Source of the DNA: JBBIQS01 sp037442205
GTDB taxonomy: Bacteria > Myxococcota > Myxococcia > Myxococcales > UBA5297
Reading direction: 5' to 3'
Assembly: GCA_037442205.1 (NCBI GenBank)
Contig: JBBIQS010000127.1
Coordinates: 1-18,800 of the forward strand
Length of the DNA: 18,800 nt
Shown here: positions 1-7,779 of the stretch, in pieces
Numbering within the stretch: position 1 is the stretch's first letter
Layout of the letters: each line of letters starts with the position of its first letter
Position numbers and translations under genes: made by a program
The notes under the pieces: model-generated
What the model saw: the letters and a program-made list of their open reading frames with translations, nothing else
What the model was told of the DNA's origin: nothing
Databases searched by the model: none

Positions 1-648
1 CCGATCCAGGGCAACCGAGACGTCGCCCACGTAGCGGGCGAGCTTCTCGCCGAGCTCCAGGTAGTGGTCGGTGATGGCCGCCGCGAGCATCTCGGGCGGC
101 TCCTCACCGATCGCCTTCCCCAGCCGCCGCAGCTCTTCCTCGGCGGCCGGCAGCCGCTCCGACACCCGCCGCGCCAGCGCGCTGCGCTTGACCAGGTCGC
201 GCACCCGGATTCCCCGCCGGGCCACCTTGTCCTCGTACGCCGGGCCGATTCCGCGCCCGGTGGTGCCGATGGCCTTGCCCCCGCTGGCCTTCTCGCGGAA
301 GGCATCCAGCGCCTTGTGCCAGGGCATGATCAGGTGCGCGCCCTCGCTGATCGCCAGCTGGCCCTCGTCCGCGAAGCGCCCGATCGCCTTGACCGCCTCG
401 ATCTCCTTGAGCAGCACCTCGGGGTCGAGCACCACGCCGTTGCCGATCGCGCACAGCTTCCCCGGATGCAATATCCCCGAGGGGAGCAGGTGCAGGACCG
501 TCTTCTGGCCCTGCACCACCACGGTGTGGCCGGCGTTGGCTCCGCCCTGGTAGCGCGCCACCACGTCGGCCCGGTCGGTCAGGGCATCGACGATCTTTCC
601 CTTCCCCTCGTCCCCCCACTGCGCTCCGACCACCACCAGGTTCGCCAT
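1..648 (-). CDS. purA: Adenylosuccinate synthetase, N-terminal half (cut by window edge)
   Basis: Cytoplasmic GTP-dependent enzyme joining IMP and aspartate into adenylosuccinate, the first step from IMP to AMP. The 216 visible residues start MANLVVVGAQWGDEGKGK. The GDEGKGK loop (residues 12-18) holds the catalytic Asp13, NAGHT (38-42) the catalytic His41, and TTGRGIGPAY (129-138) is the family signature for IMP binding. The family is usually about 430 residues, so roughly the C-terminal half lies beyond position 1. The ATG at 646-648 is preceded on its strand by a purine-rich aagggtggg stretch that can serve as ribosome binding site. It is divergent from the PAP2 phosphatase gene at 797. The identification rests on several invariant motifs and is very secure. 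Confidence 0.97.
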   Translation of the reverse strand, partial: MANLVVVGAQWGDEGKGKIVDALTDRADVVARYQGGANAGHTVVVQGQKTVLHLLPSGILHPGKLCAIGNGVVLDPEVLLKEIEAVKAIGRFADEGQLAISEGAHLIMPWHKALDAFREKASGGKAIGTTGRGIGPAYEDKVARRGIRVRDLVKRSALARRVSERLPAAEEELRRLGKAIGEEPPEMLAAAITDHYLELGEKLARYVGDVSVALDR

Positions 649-675
649 GGCCCCACCCTTCTCGCTCTGGATACT

Positions 676-692
676 CGGCCCGCAGCGGGCCG
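676..692. repeat. Perfect inverted repeat in the purA leader
   Basis: CGGCCCGC and GCGGGCCG flank a single A, giving 8-bp perfect arms. It lies 28-44 bp upstream of the purA start in the 148-bp divergent space before the PAP2 phosphatase gene. It could be an operator or a leader hairpin, but GC-only palindromes also arise by chance in DNA of this composition. I found no convincing sigma-70 promoter pair in the rest of this intergenic space. Confidence 0.3.
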
Positions 693-796
693 CCATCGTA
701 CAACAGGCGCCGCTCGCCGGTTCCTCGCCGTGCCGTGCGCCCACAAGCTGACATTTCGTTGCTTGAGCCCGGAGCTTTCTTGGTTATCGTGGGGCC

Positions 797-1690
797 ATGC
801 GATCGATCGCCCTGCTCTGCGCAGCCCTCCTCGCCGCGCCCTTCTCCGCCAGCGCACAGTCCCCCGACCTGCCGCGCAACCTCCACCTGGCCCCCGCCGA
901 CGCGAGCCCGCTGTGGGCCGGGAGCAGCGCCGGACACCAGGAACTGCCCTACTCGCCGCAGATCGACGGCGCGGTGGTGGTGGTCACCGGCGGCCTGTGG
1001 ATCCTCACCGAGTCCCTCAAGGCCGAGATGGCCCCTGCCAGCTGCCTGTGGTGCTCGCACAACGGCCTCGACGACGCGGTCACCGCCGCCCTCGCCTGGC
1101 CGGACATCAAGCTGGCCGCCACCGTCGGCAACATCACCGGCTTCGTCCTCACCCCGCTGGTCACCGCCGGCACCCTGGCCATCGCCGCCAACCACGACGG
1201 CCACCTCGACGACTTCTGGGTCAACTCGCTGGTGATGGTCGAGGCGGTCACCGTCAGCTCCCTGCTCAACCAGGCGGTCAAGTACAGCGTCGGCCGCGAG
1301 CGGCCGTTCGTCTCCGAGCTCTCCCCGGCCGACAAGGCCAAGACCGCCGATCCGGCCGACAACAACCTCTCCTTCTACTCGGGCCACTCCAACCTGGCCT
1401 TCGCCCTGGCGATCTCCGCGGGCACCATCGCCCACATCCGCGGCTACCAGTACGAGCCGCTGGTCTGGGGCGTCGGCGTGCCACTGGCCTCCTTCGTGGC
1501 CTACAGCCGCATCGCCGCCAAGAAGCACTACTTCACCGACGTGCTGGTCGGCAGCGCCGCCGGCGCCGCCTTCGGCTTCGCCATCCCTTGGTTCTTCCAC
1601 CGGCCGAAGGGCGGCACCTCGCAGACCTCCAGCGCGCTCACCGTCTCTCCGCTCCCCAACGGCGCCGCGTTCACCTTGCTCTTCGACTGA
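797..1690 (+). CDS. Secreted/periplasmic PAP2-family phosphatase
   Basis: A 297-residue type 2 phosphatidic acid phosphatase (PAP2) family protein. All three motifs of the vanadium-haloperoxidase-like active site are present and ordered: K162-x6-R169-P170, S195-G196-H197, and S237-R238-x5-H244-x3-D248. The last His is the expected phospho-acceptor nucleophile. An N-terminal signal peptide is visible (hydrophobic to about residue 20, ending SASA|Q). Hydrophobic segments follow around 58-70, 105-130 and 200-215. In this family such proteins dephosphorylate lipid phosphates or undecaprenyl pyrophosphate on the outer face of the inner membrane; the substrate here cannot be read from sequence. The ATG at 797 has only a weak tgggg ribosome binding site, but the signal peptide supports it. 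It is a single gene, convergent with guaA. Confidence 0.9.
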   Translation: MRSIALLCAALLAAPFSASAQSPDLPRNLHLAPADASPLWAGSSAGHQELPYSPQIDGAVVVVTGGLWILTESLKAEMAPASCLWCSHNGLDDAVTAALAWPDIKLAATVGNITGFVLTPLVTAGTLAIAANHDGHLDDFWVNSLVMVEAVTVSSLLNQAVKYSVGRERPFVSELSPADKAKTADPADNNLSFYSGHSNLAFALAISAGTIAHIRGYQYEPLVWGVGVPLASFVAYSRIAAKKHYFTDVLVGSAAGAAFGFAIPWFFHRPKGGTSQTSSALTVSPLPNGAAFTLLFD

Positions 1691-1756
1691 CCGGCTGGGC
1701 GCGTCGCTGCACCGCCACCGCGCCAGCCTCCGGCGATCGCGCCGGCCGCTCCCTCC

Positions 1757-1771
1757 GGTCCCTACGGGACC
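1757..1771. terminator. Small hairpin between convergent genes (weak candidate)
   Basis: GGTCCC-TAC-GGGACC forms a 6-bp stem with a 3-nt loop in the 110-bp gap between the convergent PAP2 and guaA genes. No T-tract follows on either strand, so it is at best a weak or Rho-assisted terminator. Nothing else is seen in this gap. Confidence 0.25.
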
Positions 1772-1800
1772 TCCGGTCACGGTTCAAGCCGCCCCTCGCT

Positions 1801-3354
1801 CTACTCCCACTCGATGGTCGCCGGCGGCTTGCTGGAGATGTCGTAGACCACCCGGTTGATCCCCCTGATTTCATTGGTGATCCGCGACGAAATCCGCGCC
1901 AGCAGCTCGTGCGGCAGCCGCGCCCAATCGGCGGTCATCCCGTCCAGGCTCTCCACCGCCCGCAGCGCCAGCGCATTCTCGTAGGTCCGCTCGTCCCCCA
2001 TCACTCCGACGCTGCGCACCGGCAGCAGCACCCCGAAGGCCTGCCACAGCTTGTCCTCCAGCCCCGCTGCCCGCACCTCCTGCTGAATCACCGCGTCCGC
2101 CTTGCGCAGCACCGCCAGCCGCTCGGCGGTCACGTCCCCGAGGATGCGAATCGCCAGCCCCGGCCCGGGGAACGGCTGCCGGTTCACCAGCGACTCCTCC
2201 AGCCCCAGCTCCCGCCCCAGCGCCCGCACCTCGTCCTTGAACAGCTCGCGCAGCGGCTCGACCAGCGCCAGCTTCATCACCTCCGGCAGCCCGCCGACGT
2301 TGTGGTGCGACTTGATGGTCGCCGACGGCCCCTTGAACGACACCGACTCGATGACGTCCGGGTACAGCGTCCCCTGCGCCAGGAAGCGCGCGTCCTGGAC
2401 CTCGGCCGCCGCCTCCTCGAAGACGGCGATGAACTCCCGCCCGATCCGCTTGCGCTTCTGCTCGGGGTCCTCGACCCCGGCCAGCCTCGCCAGGAACCGG
2501 TCGGCGGCGCGGGCGGTGATCAGCGGGACGTGGAAGCGCCCGGCGAAGATCCGCTCGACCTGCTCGACCTCGCCCTCTCGCAGCAGCCCGTTGTCGACGA
2601 AGATGCACTGCAGCCTCTCGCCGATGGCCCGGTGGATCAGCAGCGCGCACACCGAGCTGTCCACGCCTCCCGACAGCCCGCACAGCACCCGCCCCTCGCC
2701 CACCTGCGCCCGGATCCGCTCCACCGCCTCGGCGGCGAAGCCCTTCATGCTCCAGCTCCCGCTGACCCCGCACACCTCGAACAGGAACGCCTGGAGCATC
2801 TGCTTGCCGGGCGGCGTGTGCACCACCTCGGGATGGAACTGCATTCCGAAGATCCGCCGCACCGGATCGGCCACCACCGCCAATGGCGAGCTGGCGGTGC
2901 TGGCCAGCGCCCGGAATCCCGCGGGCAGCGCCTCGACCCGGTCGCCGTGGCTCATCCACACCGGCAACTGGTCGCCCTTCTTGAAGGAGGCAAGCGGCCC
3001 CAGCGCCTCGCTCACCGTGATGCGGGCGTCGCCATACTCGCGGTGCTGAGCCTTGGCCACCCGCCCACCCAGCTCCTTGGCCAGCAGTTGCAGCCCGTAG
3101 CAGATGCCCAGCACCGGCACCCCCAGCTCGAAGACCTCGCGGGCGCAGCGCGGCGAGCTCTGATGCTCCACCGAGGCCGGGCCGCCGGAGAGGATGATCC
3201 CCTTGGGCGCGAATTGGCGAATCCGGTCGATCGCCAGGTTGAAGGGATGGATCTCGCAGTACACCGACAGCTCGCGCACCCGGCGGGCGATGAGCTGGGT
3301 GTACTGGCTGCCGAAGTCGAGGATGAGGATCCGCTCGGCGTGCAGGCCGTCCAT
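1801..3354 (-). CDS. guaA: GMP synthase (glutamine-hydrolysing)
   Basis: A 517-residue cytoplasmic enzyme converting XMP to GMP with ATP and glutamine. The N-terminal class I glutamine amidotransferase domain (about 8-190) has its nucleophile Cys85 in GICYG and His174/Glu176 in MQFHPE. The ATP pyrophosphatase domain has the P-loop SGGVDS at 228-233. The C-terminal dimerisation/XMP-binding domain ends in the typical KPPATIEWE. Length is normal for the family. The reading frame is open 35 codons further upstream. I chose the ATG at 3354 because it starts the conserved domain, has GGAGG 8 nt upstream, and the extension is low-complexity Arg/Ala/Pro. guaB lies on the same strand 0.9 kb upstream but is separated by an opposing lipoprotein gene, so the two are not a simple guaBA operon. 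Confidence 0.97.
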   Translation of the reverse strand: MDGLHAERILILDFGSQYTQLIARRVRELSVYCEIHPFNLAIDRIRQFAPKGIILSGGPASVEHQSSPRCAREVFELGVPVLGICYGLQLLAKELGGRVAKAQHREYGDARITVSEALGPLASFKKGDQLPVWMSHGDRVEALPAGFRALASTASSPLAVVADPVRRIFGMQFHPEVVHTPPGKQMLQAFLFEVCGVSGSWSMKGFAAEAVERIRAQVGEGRVLCGLSGGVDSSVCALLIHRAIGERLQCIFVDNGLLREGEVEQVERIFAGRFHVPLITARAADRFLARLAGVEDPEQKRKRIGREFIAVFEEAAAEVQDARFLAQGTLYPDVIESVSFKGPSATIKSHHNVGGLPEVMKLALVEPLRELFKDEVRALGRELGLEESLVNRQPFPGPGLAIRILGDVTAERLAVLRKADAVIQQEVRAAGLEDKLWQAFGVLLPVRSVGVMGDERTYENALALRAVESLDGMTADWARLPHELLARISSRITNEIRGINRVVYDISSKPPATIEWE

Positions 3355-3362
3355 TCTCGAGC

Positions 3363-3367
3363 CCTCC
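3363..3367 (-). promoter_or_regulatory. Ribosome binding site of guaA
   Basis: GGAGG on the minus strand, 8 nt before the ATG at 3354. It decides the start in favour of residue 36 of the longest open frame. Confidence 0.75.
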
Positions 3368-3452
3368 GGGGCAGGCGCGGCGGCGAAAGGAGCCGGCGCC
3401 GGCCGCCTTATAGCAGCGGGGTCGCGGGCGCGAAACCGGCCCCGAAGCGCGG

Positions 3453-3482
3453 TTGACAAGCGGTTCTCGATATCGCTACAAA
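3453..3482 (+). promoter_or_regulatory. Probable sigma-70-type promoter of the lipoprotein gene
   Basis: A perfect TTGACA -35 box (3453-3458) is followed after 18 bp by TACAAA (3477-3482), which matches the -10 consensus at four of six positions. Transcription would start near 3490, leaving a leader of about 105 nt before the lipoprotein ATG at 3597. The region is divergent: guaA starts 99 bp away on the other strand. Confidence 0.5.
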
Positions 3483-3523
3483 CTCGCTTGACGCTTGGGA
3501 GTTTTCCTCAGTGGAACCAAGCG
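3457..3523. promoter_or_regulatory. Cluster of four CAAGCG half-sites (possible operator)
   Basis: CAAGCG occurs at 3457-3462 and 3518-3523, and its complement CGCTTG at 3485-3490 and 3492-3497. The sites form two inverted pairs; the second is CGCTTGG-N18-CCAAGCG with 7-bp arms. The first site overlaps the -35 box of the lipoprotein promoter, and the second and third flank the expected start of transcription. The arrangement looks like an operator between guaA and the lipoprotein gene, but no regulator is encoded in the window. Confidence 0.35.
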
Positions 3524-3596
3524 CTCACCTTTCACCACGCACCCGCCGCCGGCCCATCCCGGGCCCTTCGCGGGAGCCGTCTTGGGGAGCCACCGA

Positions 3597-4211
3597 ATGC
3601 GCTCGCTTGTCGCCCTGGCCGCCGTCTCCTCCGCCGCCTTGATTGCCAACGGCTGCGTCCACTCCGCCTACGGTCGTTCGGGCGATGAACGCCTCGAAGA
3701 GGAGACCAGCGGCAAGACCAGCAGCGAGGGCGCCGCCGACGTGGGCACGCTGCGCTGCAACGACCTGCAGACCCGCTGGCGCGACGCCAAGGGCGAGGAC
3801 AAGGCCGAGGGCGACCGGCTGGTGGCGCTGACCGACATCTTCGCCGCCGCCAAGGAGCGCTCCACCAAGATCGACGACGCGGTGGCCAAGAATCCCGACC
3901 TGCTCTACACCGCCGACGGCGAGGCCATCAAGGCCGCCCAGGACGAGTGCCGCTCCATCTTCGCCGACGTGCGCAGCGACCTCGACCGCTACGTCCGCGA
4001 GATCACCGACATGTTGGTCATCCGCGACATCCAGGGGAACAAGACGGTGGAGGTGGCCCGCCTGGACTTCACCCTGGTGCGCAACGCCATCGCCGCCCTC
4101 GACCCGGACGACAAGGACGTGCTCAACGGCAAGATCGACAACGCCGAGAAGAAGATCGGCGCGCCCAAGACCACCCCCACCGCCAAGCCGGGCAAGGGCA
4201 AGGGCAAGTAG
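3597..4211 (+). CDS. Small lipoprotein of unknown function
   Basis: A 204-residue protein that I do not recognise. It starts with Met-Arg, has a hydrophobic signal to residue 19 and a lipobox-like IANGC with Cys20, so it is probably a lipoprotein; Asn at -2 is atypical. The mature part is highly charged and predicted helical, rich in Asp, Lys and Glu. Two cysteines sit in LRCND and DECRS. It ends in a Pro/Lys-rich tail (KPGKGKGK). The frame is open further upstream, but the ATG at 3597 has GGGGAG 7 nt before it (3584-3589) and begins the signal peptide. It is a single-gene unit with its own promoter and terminator, inserted between guaA and guaB on the opposite strand. Periplasmic or outer-membrane location is inferred. 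Confidence 0.8.
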   Translation: MRSLVALAAVSSAALIANGCVHSAYGRSGDERLEEETSGKTSSEGAADVGTLRCNDLQTRWRDAKGEDKAEGDRLVALTDIFAAAKERSTKIDDAVAKNPDLLYTADGEAIKAAQDECRSIFADVRSDLDRYVREITDMLVIRDIQGNKTVEVARLDFTLVRNAIAALDPDDKDVLNGKIDNAEKKIGAPKTTPTAKPGKGKGK

Positions 4212-4237
4212 CCCTCCGCTGCTTCGGGCAGCTCTCG

Positions 4238-4278
4238 GAGCCTGTCCGCCTCGCGGCGGGCAGGCTCCTCGCTTTTTC
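4238..4278 (+). terminator. Rho-independent terminator of the lipoprotein gene
   Basis: GAGCCTGTCCGCC (4238-4250), loop TCGC, then GGCGGGCAGGCTC (4255-4267) make a 13-bp stem with one T-G wobble. A run of five T follows at 4273-4277. The T-run reaches into the guaB stop codon at 4277-4279, so the two convergent genes are packed end to end. The T-run serves the plus strand only. Confidence 0.88.
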
Positions 4279-5737
4279 AGCTGCCGCGGTAGTTGGGCGC
4301 TTCCTGGGTGATCACCACGTCGTGGACGTGGCTCTCGGTGAGGCCGGCGGAGGTGATGCGCACGAAGCGCGCCTTCTCCCAAAGCTCGCGGACGGTGCGG
4401 CAGCCGGTGTAGCCCATCCCCGAGCGCAGCCCGCCGATCAGCTGGAAGACGTTCATCGCCAGCGGGCCGCGGGAGGGGACCCGCCCCTCGATGCCCTCGG
4501 GGACCAGCTTGGGCGCCTCGTCGACGTCGTCCTGGAAGTAGCGGTCGCGGCTGCCCTCGGCCATGGCCCCCACCGAGCCCATGCCCCGGTACTGCTTGTA
4601 GGAGCGCCCCTGCAAGAGGATGGTCTCGCCCGGCGCCTCCTCGGTGCCGGCGAACAGCGAGCCGACCATCACCGAGCTGGCCCCAGCGGCCAGCGCCTTG
4701 ACCAGGTCGCCGGAGTACTTGATGCCGCCGTCGGCGATCACCGGCACGCCCGCCGGCTGGGCCACCTTGACGCAGTCGCTGATGGCGGTCAGCTGCGGCA
4801 CTCCCACCCCGGCCACCACGCGCGTGGTGCAGATCGAGCCCGGGCCGATCCCCACCTTGACCGCGTCCACGCCGGCGTCGATCAGCGCCTTGCAGCCCTC
4901 GGCGGTGGCGACGTTGCCGGCCACCAGCTGTAGATTCGGCAGCCGCTTGCGCAGCGCCTTGACCGCCTCGACCACTCCCCGCGAGTGGCCGTGGGCGGTG
5001 TCGACGGCGATCACGTCCACCCCGGCCCTGACCAGCGCGTCCACCCGCTCGTCGCGGTCCGGCCCGACCCCGACCGCCGCTCCGCACAGCAGCCGCCCCA
5101 GCTTGTCCTTGGCGGCGTTCGGGTAGCGCTCGGTCTTCTCGATGTCCTTGATGGTGATCAGCCCCTTGAGCCGCTGCTCGCCATCGACCACCAGCAGCTT
5201 CTCGATCCGGTGGCGGTGGAGCAGGTCCTTGGCCTCCTCGAGCGAGACGCCCTCGCGTGCGGTGACCAGCTTGCGGGTCATCACGGCCTCGACCTTCTGC
5301 GACAGGTTCTGCTCGAAGCGCACGTCGCGGCGGGTGACGATCCCCACCAGCCGGCCGTTCTCGACCACCGGGATGCCGCTGATGTCGTGGCGCTTCATCA
5401 GGGCGATGGCCTCGGCCAGCGGAACCTGGGGCGAGGTGGTGACCGGATCGACCACCATCCCGCTCTCATGCTTCTTGACCTTCAGCACCTCCTGGGCCTG
5501 GCGCTCGGGAGGCAGGTTCTTGTGCACGAAGCCCAGGCCGCCCTCGCGGGCCATGCTGATCGCGGTGCGGGCCTCGGTGACGGTGTCCATCGCCGCCGAC
5601 ACCAGCGGGATGCGCAGCTCCAGTCCGCGGGTCAGCAAGGTGGCGGTCTCGACGTCGCGCGGCAGCACGTGGCTCTCGGCGGGCAGGAGCAGCACGTCGT
5701 CGAAGGTCAGGCCGGTGCGAAGGTCCTCGGTCAGCAT
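4277..5737 (-). CDS. guaB: Inosine-5'-monophosphate dehydrogenase
   Basis: A 486-residue NAD-dependent enzyme oxidising IMP to XMP, the committed step to GMP. It has the normal bacterial layout: TIM-barrel start (LTFDDVLLLPA, 10-20), a CBS-domain pair inserted at about 95-205, and the catalytic loop GIGPGSICTT with Cys303. ADGGI follows at 335-339, YRGMGS at 383-388, the Arg399-Tyr400 dyad in DRYFQ, and the flap near EGIEGR (414-419). The residue pair after the flap reads PSRG rather than the PYKG/AYKG I remember from Bacillus and E. coli. The ATG at 5737 has GGAGA 5 nt upstream. The 138 bp before it hold no gene; I see no clear promoter there. Confidence 0.97.
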   Translation of the reverse strand: MLTEDLRTGLTFDDVLLLPAESHVLPRDVETATLLTRGLELRIPLVSAAMDTVTEARTAISMAREGGLGFVHKNLPPERQAQEVLKVKKHESGMVVDPVTTSPQVPLAEAIALMKRHDISGIPVVENGRLVGIVTRRDVRFEQNLSQKVEAVMTRKLVTAREGVSLEEAKDLLHRHRIEKLLVVDGEQRLKGLITIKDIEKTERYPNAAKDKLGRLLCGAAVGVGPDRDERVDALVRAGVDVIAVDTAHGHSRGVVEAVKALRKRLPNLQLVAGNVATAEGCKALIDAGVDAVKVGIGPGSICTTRVVAGVGVPQLTAISDCVKVAQPAGVPVIADGGIKYSGDLVKALAAGASSVMVGSLFAGTEEAPGETILLQGRSYKQYRGMGSVGAMAEGSRDRYFQDDVDEAPKLVPEGIEGRVPSRGPLAMNVFQLIGGLRSGMGYTGCRTVRELWEKARFVRITSAGLTESHVHDVVITQEAPNYRGS

Positions 5738-5875
5738 GGGCGTCTCCGGCGACTGGAAAGGGCCTCGAACCGGTCGGTCTTTTTTGAACAGCGGGAGTCT
5801 AACCGCCCCAGAACACCCGGGCGAGCGCTCCGAGAACGAGCGCCTGAAAAGCCCTCTCGACGATCGATTACGGGC

Positions 5876-6601
5876 CTACCCCTCCGCCCGACGCTCGGCA
5901 GCGACCTTTTCGACCGGCTTGGGCTTGGCGCGGGCCGCCTCCAGCGGATGGGCGTGCGGCGGCGGCAGAGCCTCCGCCGCCTGCTCCTCGCGCGCCTGCA
6001 TCCGGCCGCGGATCCAGCGGATGGCCAGGTAGGCGATCGCGATCGCCCCGATGACCAGGAAGGCGTTGCGCTGGCCGTGGCGCAGCGTGCCGATCAGCCA
6101 GTCGATTCGGCCGCCGAAGTGCCAGCCCAGCAGCACGAAGACCGGCGCCGACACCAGGGCCGCCAGCCCGTCGAAGAGGATGAACATCGGGTACTTCATG
6201 CCGGCGCCGCCGGCCAGGAAGTAGGTGACCGCCCGCACCCCAGGCATGAAGCGCGCCGCGACCACGATCTTCTGCCCGTACTTGGCGAACAGCCCTTCGA
6301 CTTTGTGCCGCTTCGACGGCGTGATGAAGAGCCGGAACGGCCACCGCTTCTCGAGCTGCTCGCCCAATCGCCGTCCCAGGAAGAAGGCGATCGAGTCGCC
6401 GCCCAGGATGCCGATGAAGGCCACCACGACCATCAGGTCGAGCCGGGCCGCGCCGCGGAACACCAGCCAGCCGCCGGTGATCAGCGCCACGTCCTCGGGC
6501 AGCGGCACGCCCAGCCCGCACAGGAGCAGCACCAGCAGCACCAGCCCGTAGGCTCCGCCGCCGGATGCCCCGCTCAAGATGTCGGTGACGAGATGTTCCA
6601 C
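5876..6601 (-). CDS. DedA-family inner-membrane protein
   Basis: A 241-residue polytopic membrane protein of the DedA (SNARE-associated/VTT) family. Some members act as undecaprenyl phosphate or phospholipid flippases. Family marks are present: acidic pair Glu36-Asp37 in VPLPED, Gly68-Asp69 in the next helix, and the R117-x2-P120-G121-x-R123 signature followed by an AGG-containing re-entrant segment. Hydrophobic helices lie at about 15-33, 55-75, 112-132, 139-160 and 180-200. The C-terminal 40 residues are a hydrophilic Ala/Pro/Glu/Lys tail. The start is GTG (6599-6601) with only loosely placed GGAG/AGG sequences before it; no in-frame ATG occurs before the first helix. It follows the gene at 6652-7674 by 50 bp on the same strand and may be co-transcribed. 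Substrate unknown. Confidence 0.88.
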   Translation of the reverse strand: MEHLVTDILSGASGGGAYGLVLLVLLLCGLGVPLPEDVALITGGWLVFRGAARLDLMVVVAFIGILGGDSIAFFLGRRLGEQLEKRWPFRLFITPSKRHKVEGLFAKYGQKIVVAARFMPGVRAVTYFLAGGAGMKYPMFILFDGLAALVSAPVFVLLGWHFGGRIDWLIGTLRHGQRNAFLVIGAIAIAYLAIRWIRGRMQAREEQAAEALPPPHAHPLEAARAKPKPVEKVAAERRAEG

Positions 6602-6651
6602 GGGCTACCTACCGCTCCAAAAGGCGTTCGATTGCACTGCCGACCTCGCTC

Positions 6652-7674
6652 CTACTTGCCCTTGGGCGCCTTGTGGCCCGCTCCTTCCTTGGGCTGGTCC
6701 TTGGAGAGGACCGCCACCGCCTCCGCCAGCAGGGCGTCCAGCGGCTTGTCCGACTTGCCGAAGCCATCGACCGCCTTGGCCAGCTCGCGCACCGGAGCGA
6801 AGGCCCCGCGCGAGCGCGCCTCGAGCTCGGCCTCCGGCAGCTGCAGCGCCGCCGCCGCCACCGCCCGGGAGAGCGCCTCGAGCACCAGCTCCGCCGGCCC
6901 GCTCAGCTCCGCCGCCGCGGCCACCTCGGCCAGCGGCTTGATCGACGAGGCCGCCCCCTCGACCAGCGGGGCGAGCTTCGCCCGGGCCAACTGCTGGGCC
7001 ACCGCGAAGACGTCCGGGCTGCGCGAGGGTCCCAGCACCACGTAGAGTTCCTCTCCCACGGTCGCCGACCAGGAGGTTCCCCGAGCGTCGAGCAGGTTCA
7101 CCACCAACACCACCCGCGGAGGCTCGTCCTCCTTCACCCTGAGCAGGCGACGGACCGCTCCGACGGGCCCATCCACTGCAGCGTGGTAACCCTTGAGTGC
7201 GGCCCGGTATTCGTCCTGGTAGAGGGCGAAGAGCTCGGCCAGCTTCCCCTGGCCGTATCCCTCGGCGAGCAGGCTCTCGAGCCCCTTGAGGTCGGCCGGG
7301 CTCATTCCGGTGCGGTCGAAGCCGCCGCTGCCGCCCAGCGACAGCGCGTAGCGGGCGTAGGCCTCGGCGGCCTGGGGATGCTGATCGAAGAAGCCGTTGA
7401 GCCGGCCCTCGAGCCCGGGATCGACCTTGAGCGCCGACCGCAGCTTGAGGCGCACCGGGTCCATCTCGCGGGAGAGCACCGGCAGCCGGCGCAGCACCGG
7501 GGCCTCGTCGTAGCCCATGGCGTTGAGCAGGGCGTAGACGGCGAAGACCCGCTCGTCGTTGCGCAGCTCGACGCCGTCGCTGGTGTAGAGGCTGGCAAAC
7601 CAGTCGCGCTCGGCCGCGGCGCCGAAGGGGAGCAACAGCACCGGAGCCAGGGCGAGCAGTCTGAGTGATTTCAT
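6652..7674 (-). CDS. Secreted DUF4932-like protein lacking the zinc-peptidase motif
   Basis: A 340-residue protein with a clear signal peptide (1-21, ending GAAAE). The body is helical. The order of segments recalls the DUF4932 family: ERVFAVYALLNAMGYD (41-56), a helix with FFDQHP (95-100), a segment around LFALYQDEYRAA (148-159), then a strand EELYVVLGPS (208-217) followed by a helix. In DUF4932 that last helix carries a zinc-binding HEFxHS motif. Here the equivalent stretch reads VAQQLARAKLAP (225-236), with no His, so it would be catalytically dead if the assignment is right. The C-terminus is Ala-rich and ends in a Lys-rich tail. No good ribosome binding site precedes the ATG at 7674. The family assignment comes from memory of the pattern and is tentative; that the gene is real and secreted is well supported. 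Confidence 0.75.
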   Translation of the reverse strand: MKSLRLLALAPVLLLPFGAAAERDWFASLYTSDGVELRNDERVFAVYALLNAMGYDEAPVLRRLPVLSREMDPVRLKLRSALKVDPGLEGRLNGFFDQHPQAAEAYARYALSLGGSGGFDRTGMSPADLKGLESLLAEGYGQGKLAELFALYQDEYRAALKGYHAAVDGPVGAVRRLLRVKEDEPPRVVLVVNLLDARGTSWSATVGEELYVVLGPSRSPDVFAVAQQLARAKLAPLVEGAASSIKPLAEVAAAAELSGPAELVLEALSRAVAAAALQLPEAELEARSRGAFAPVRELAKAVDGFGKSDKPLDALLAEAVAVLSKDQPKEGAGHKAPKGK

Positions 7675-7753
7675 GGGGTTTGAGCGGTCAACCGCGCGCT
7701 GGGGTGAGGATGTTAACCCCTAACACGCGGCCCGCAGGCCCAGCAAGGGCGCG

Positions 7754-7776
7754 CTTCGCCTGTCGGGCAGGCGAGG
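7754..7776 (-). terminator. Hairpin just downstream of the FecR-domain gene
   Basis: CTTCGCCTG and CAGGCGAGG (one wobble pair) enclose the loop TCGGG, giving a 9-bp stem starting 4 bp after the minus-strand stop at 7780. There is no T-tract on the minus strand, so it is a candidate for a weak or Rho-assisted stop, or for mRNA 3'-end protection. Confidence 0.35.
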
Positions 7777-7779
7777 AAG

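Noticed and set aside
748..790. CTGACA and TTGCTT hexamers before the PAP2 gene as a promoter
   Set aside because: No acceptable -10 box at 16-18 bp from either hexamer.
64..3456. A plus-strand open frame of 1130 codons across purA, PAP2 and guaA
   Set aside because: It runs antisense or out of frame to three secure genes, is rich in Arg/Pro/His/Gln and has no recognisable domain. It is a by-product of GC-rich third positions.
3495..3596. ATG-type start 34 codons upstream of the lipoprotein signal peptide
   Set aside because: The extension would bury the signal peptide, whereas the ATG at 3597 has GGGGAG at the right distance and begins the hydrophobic segment.
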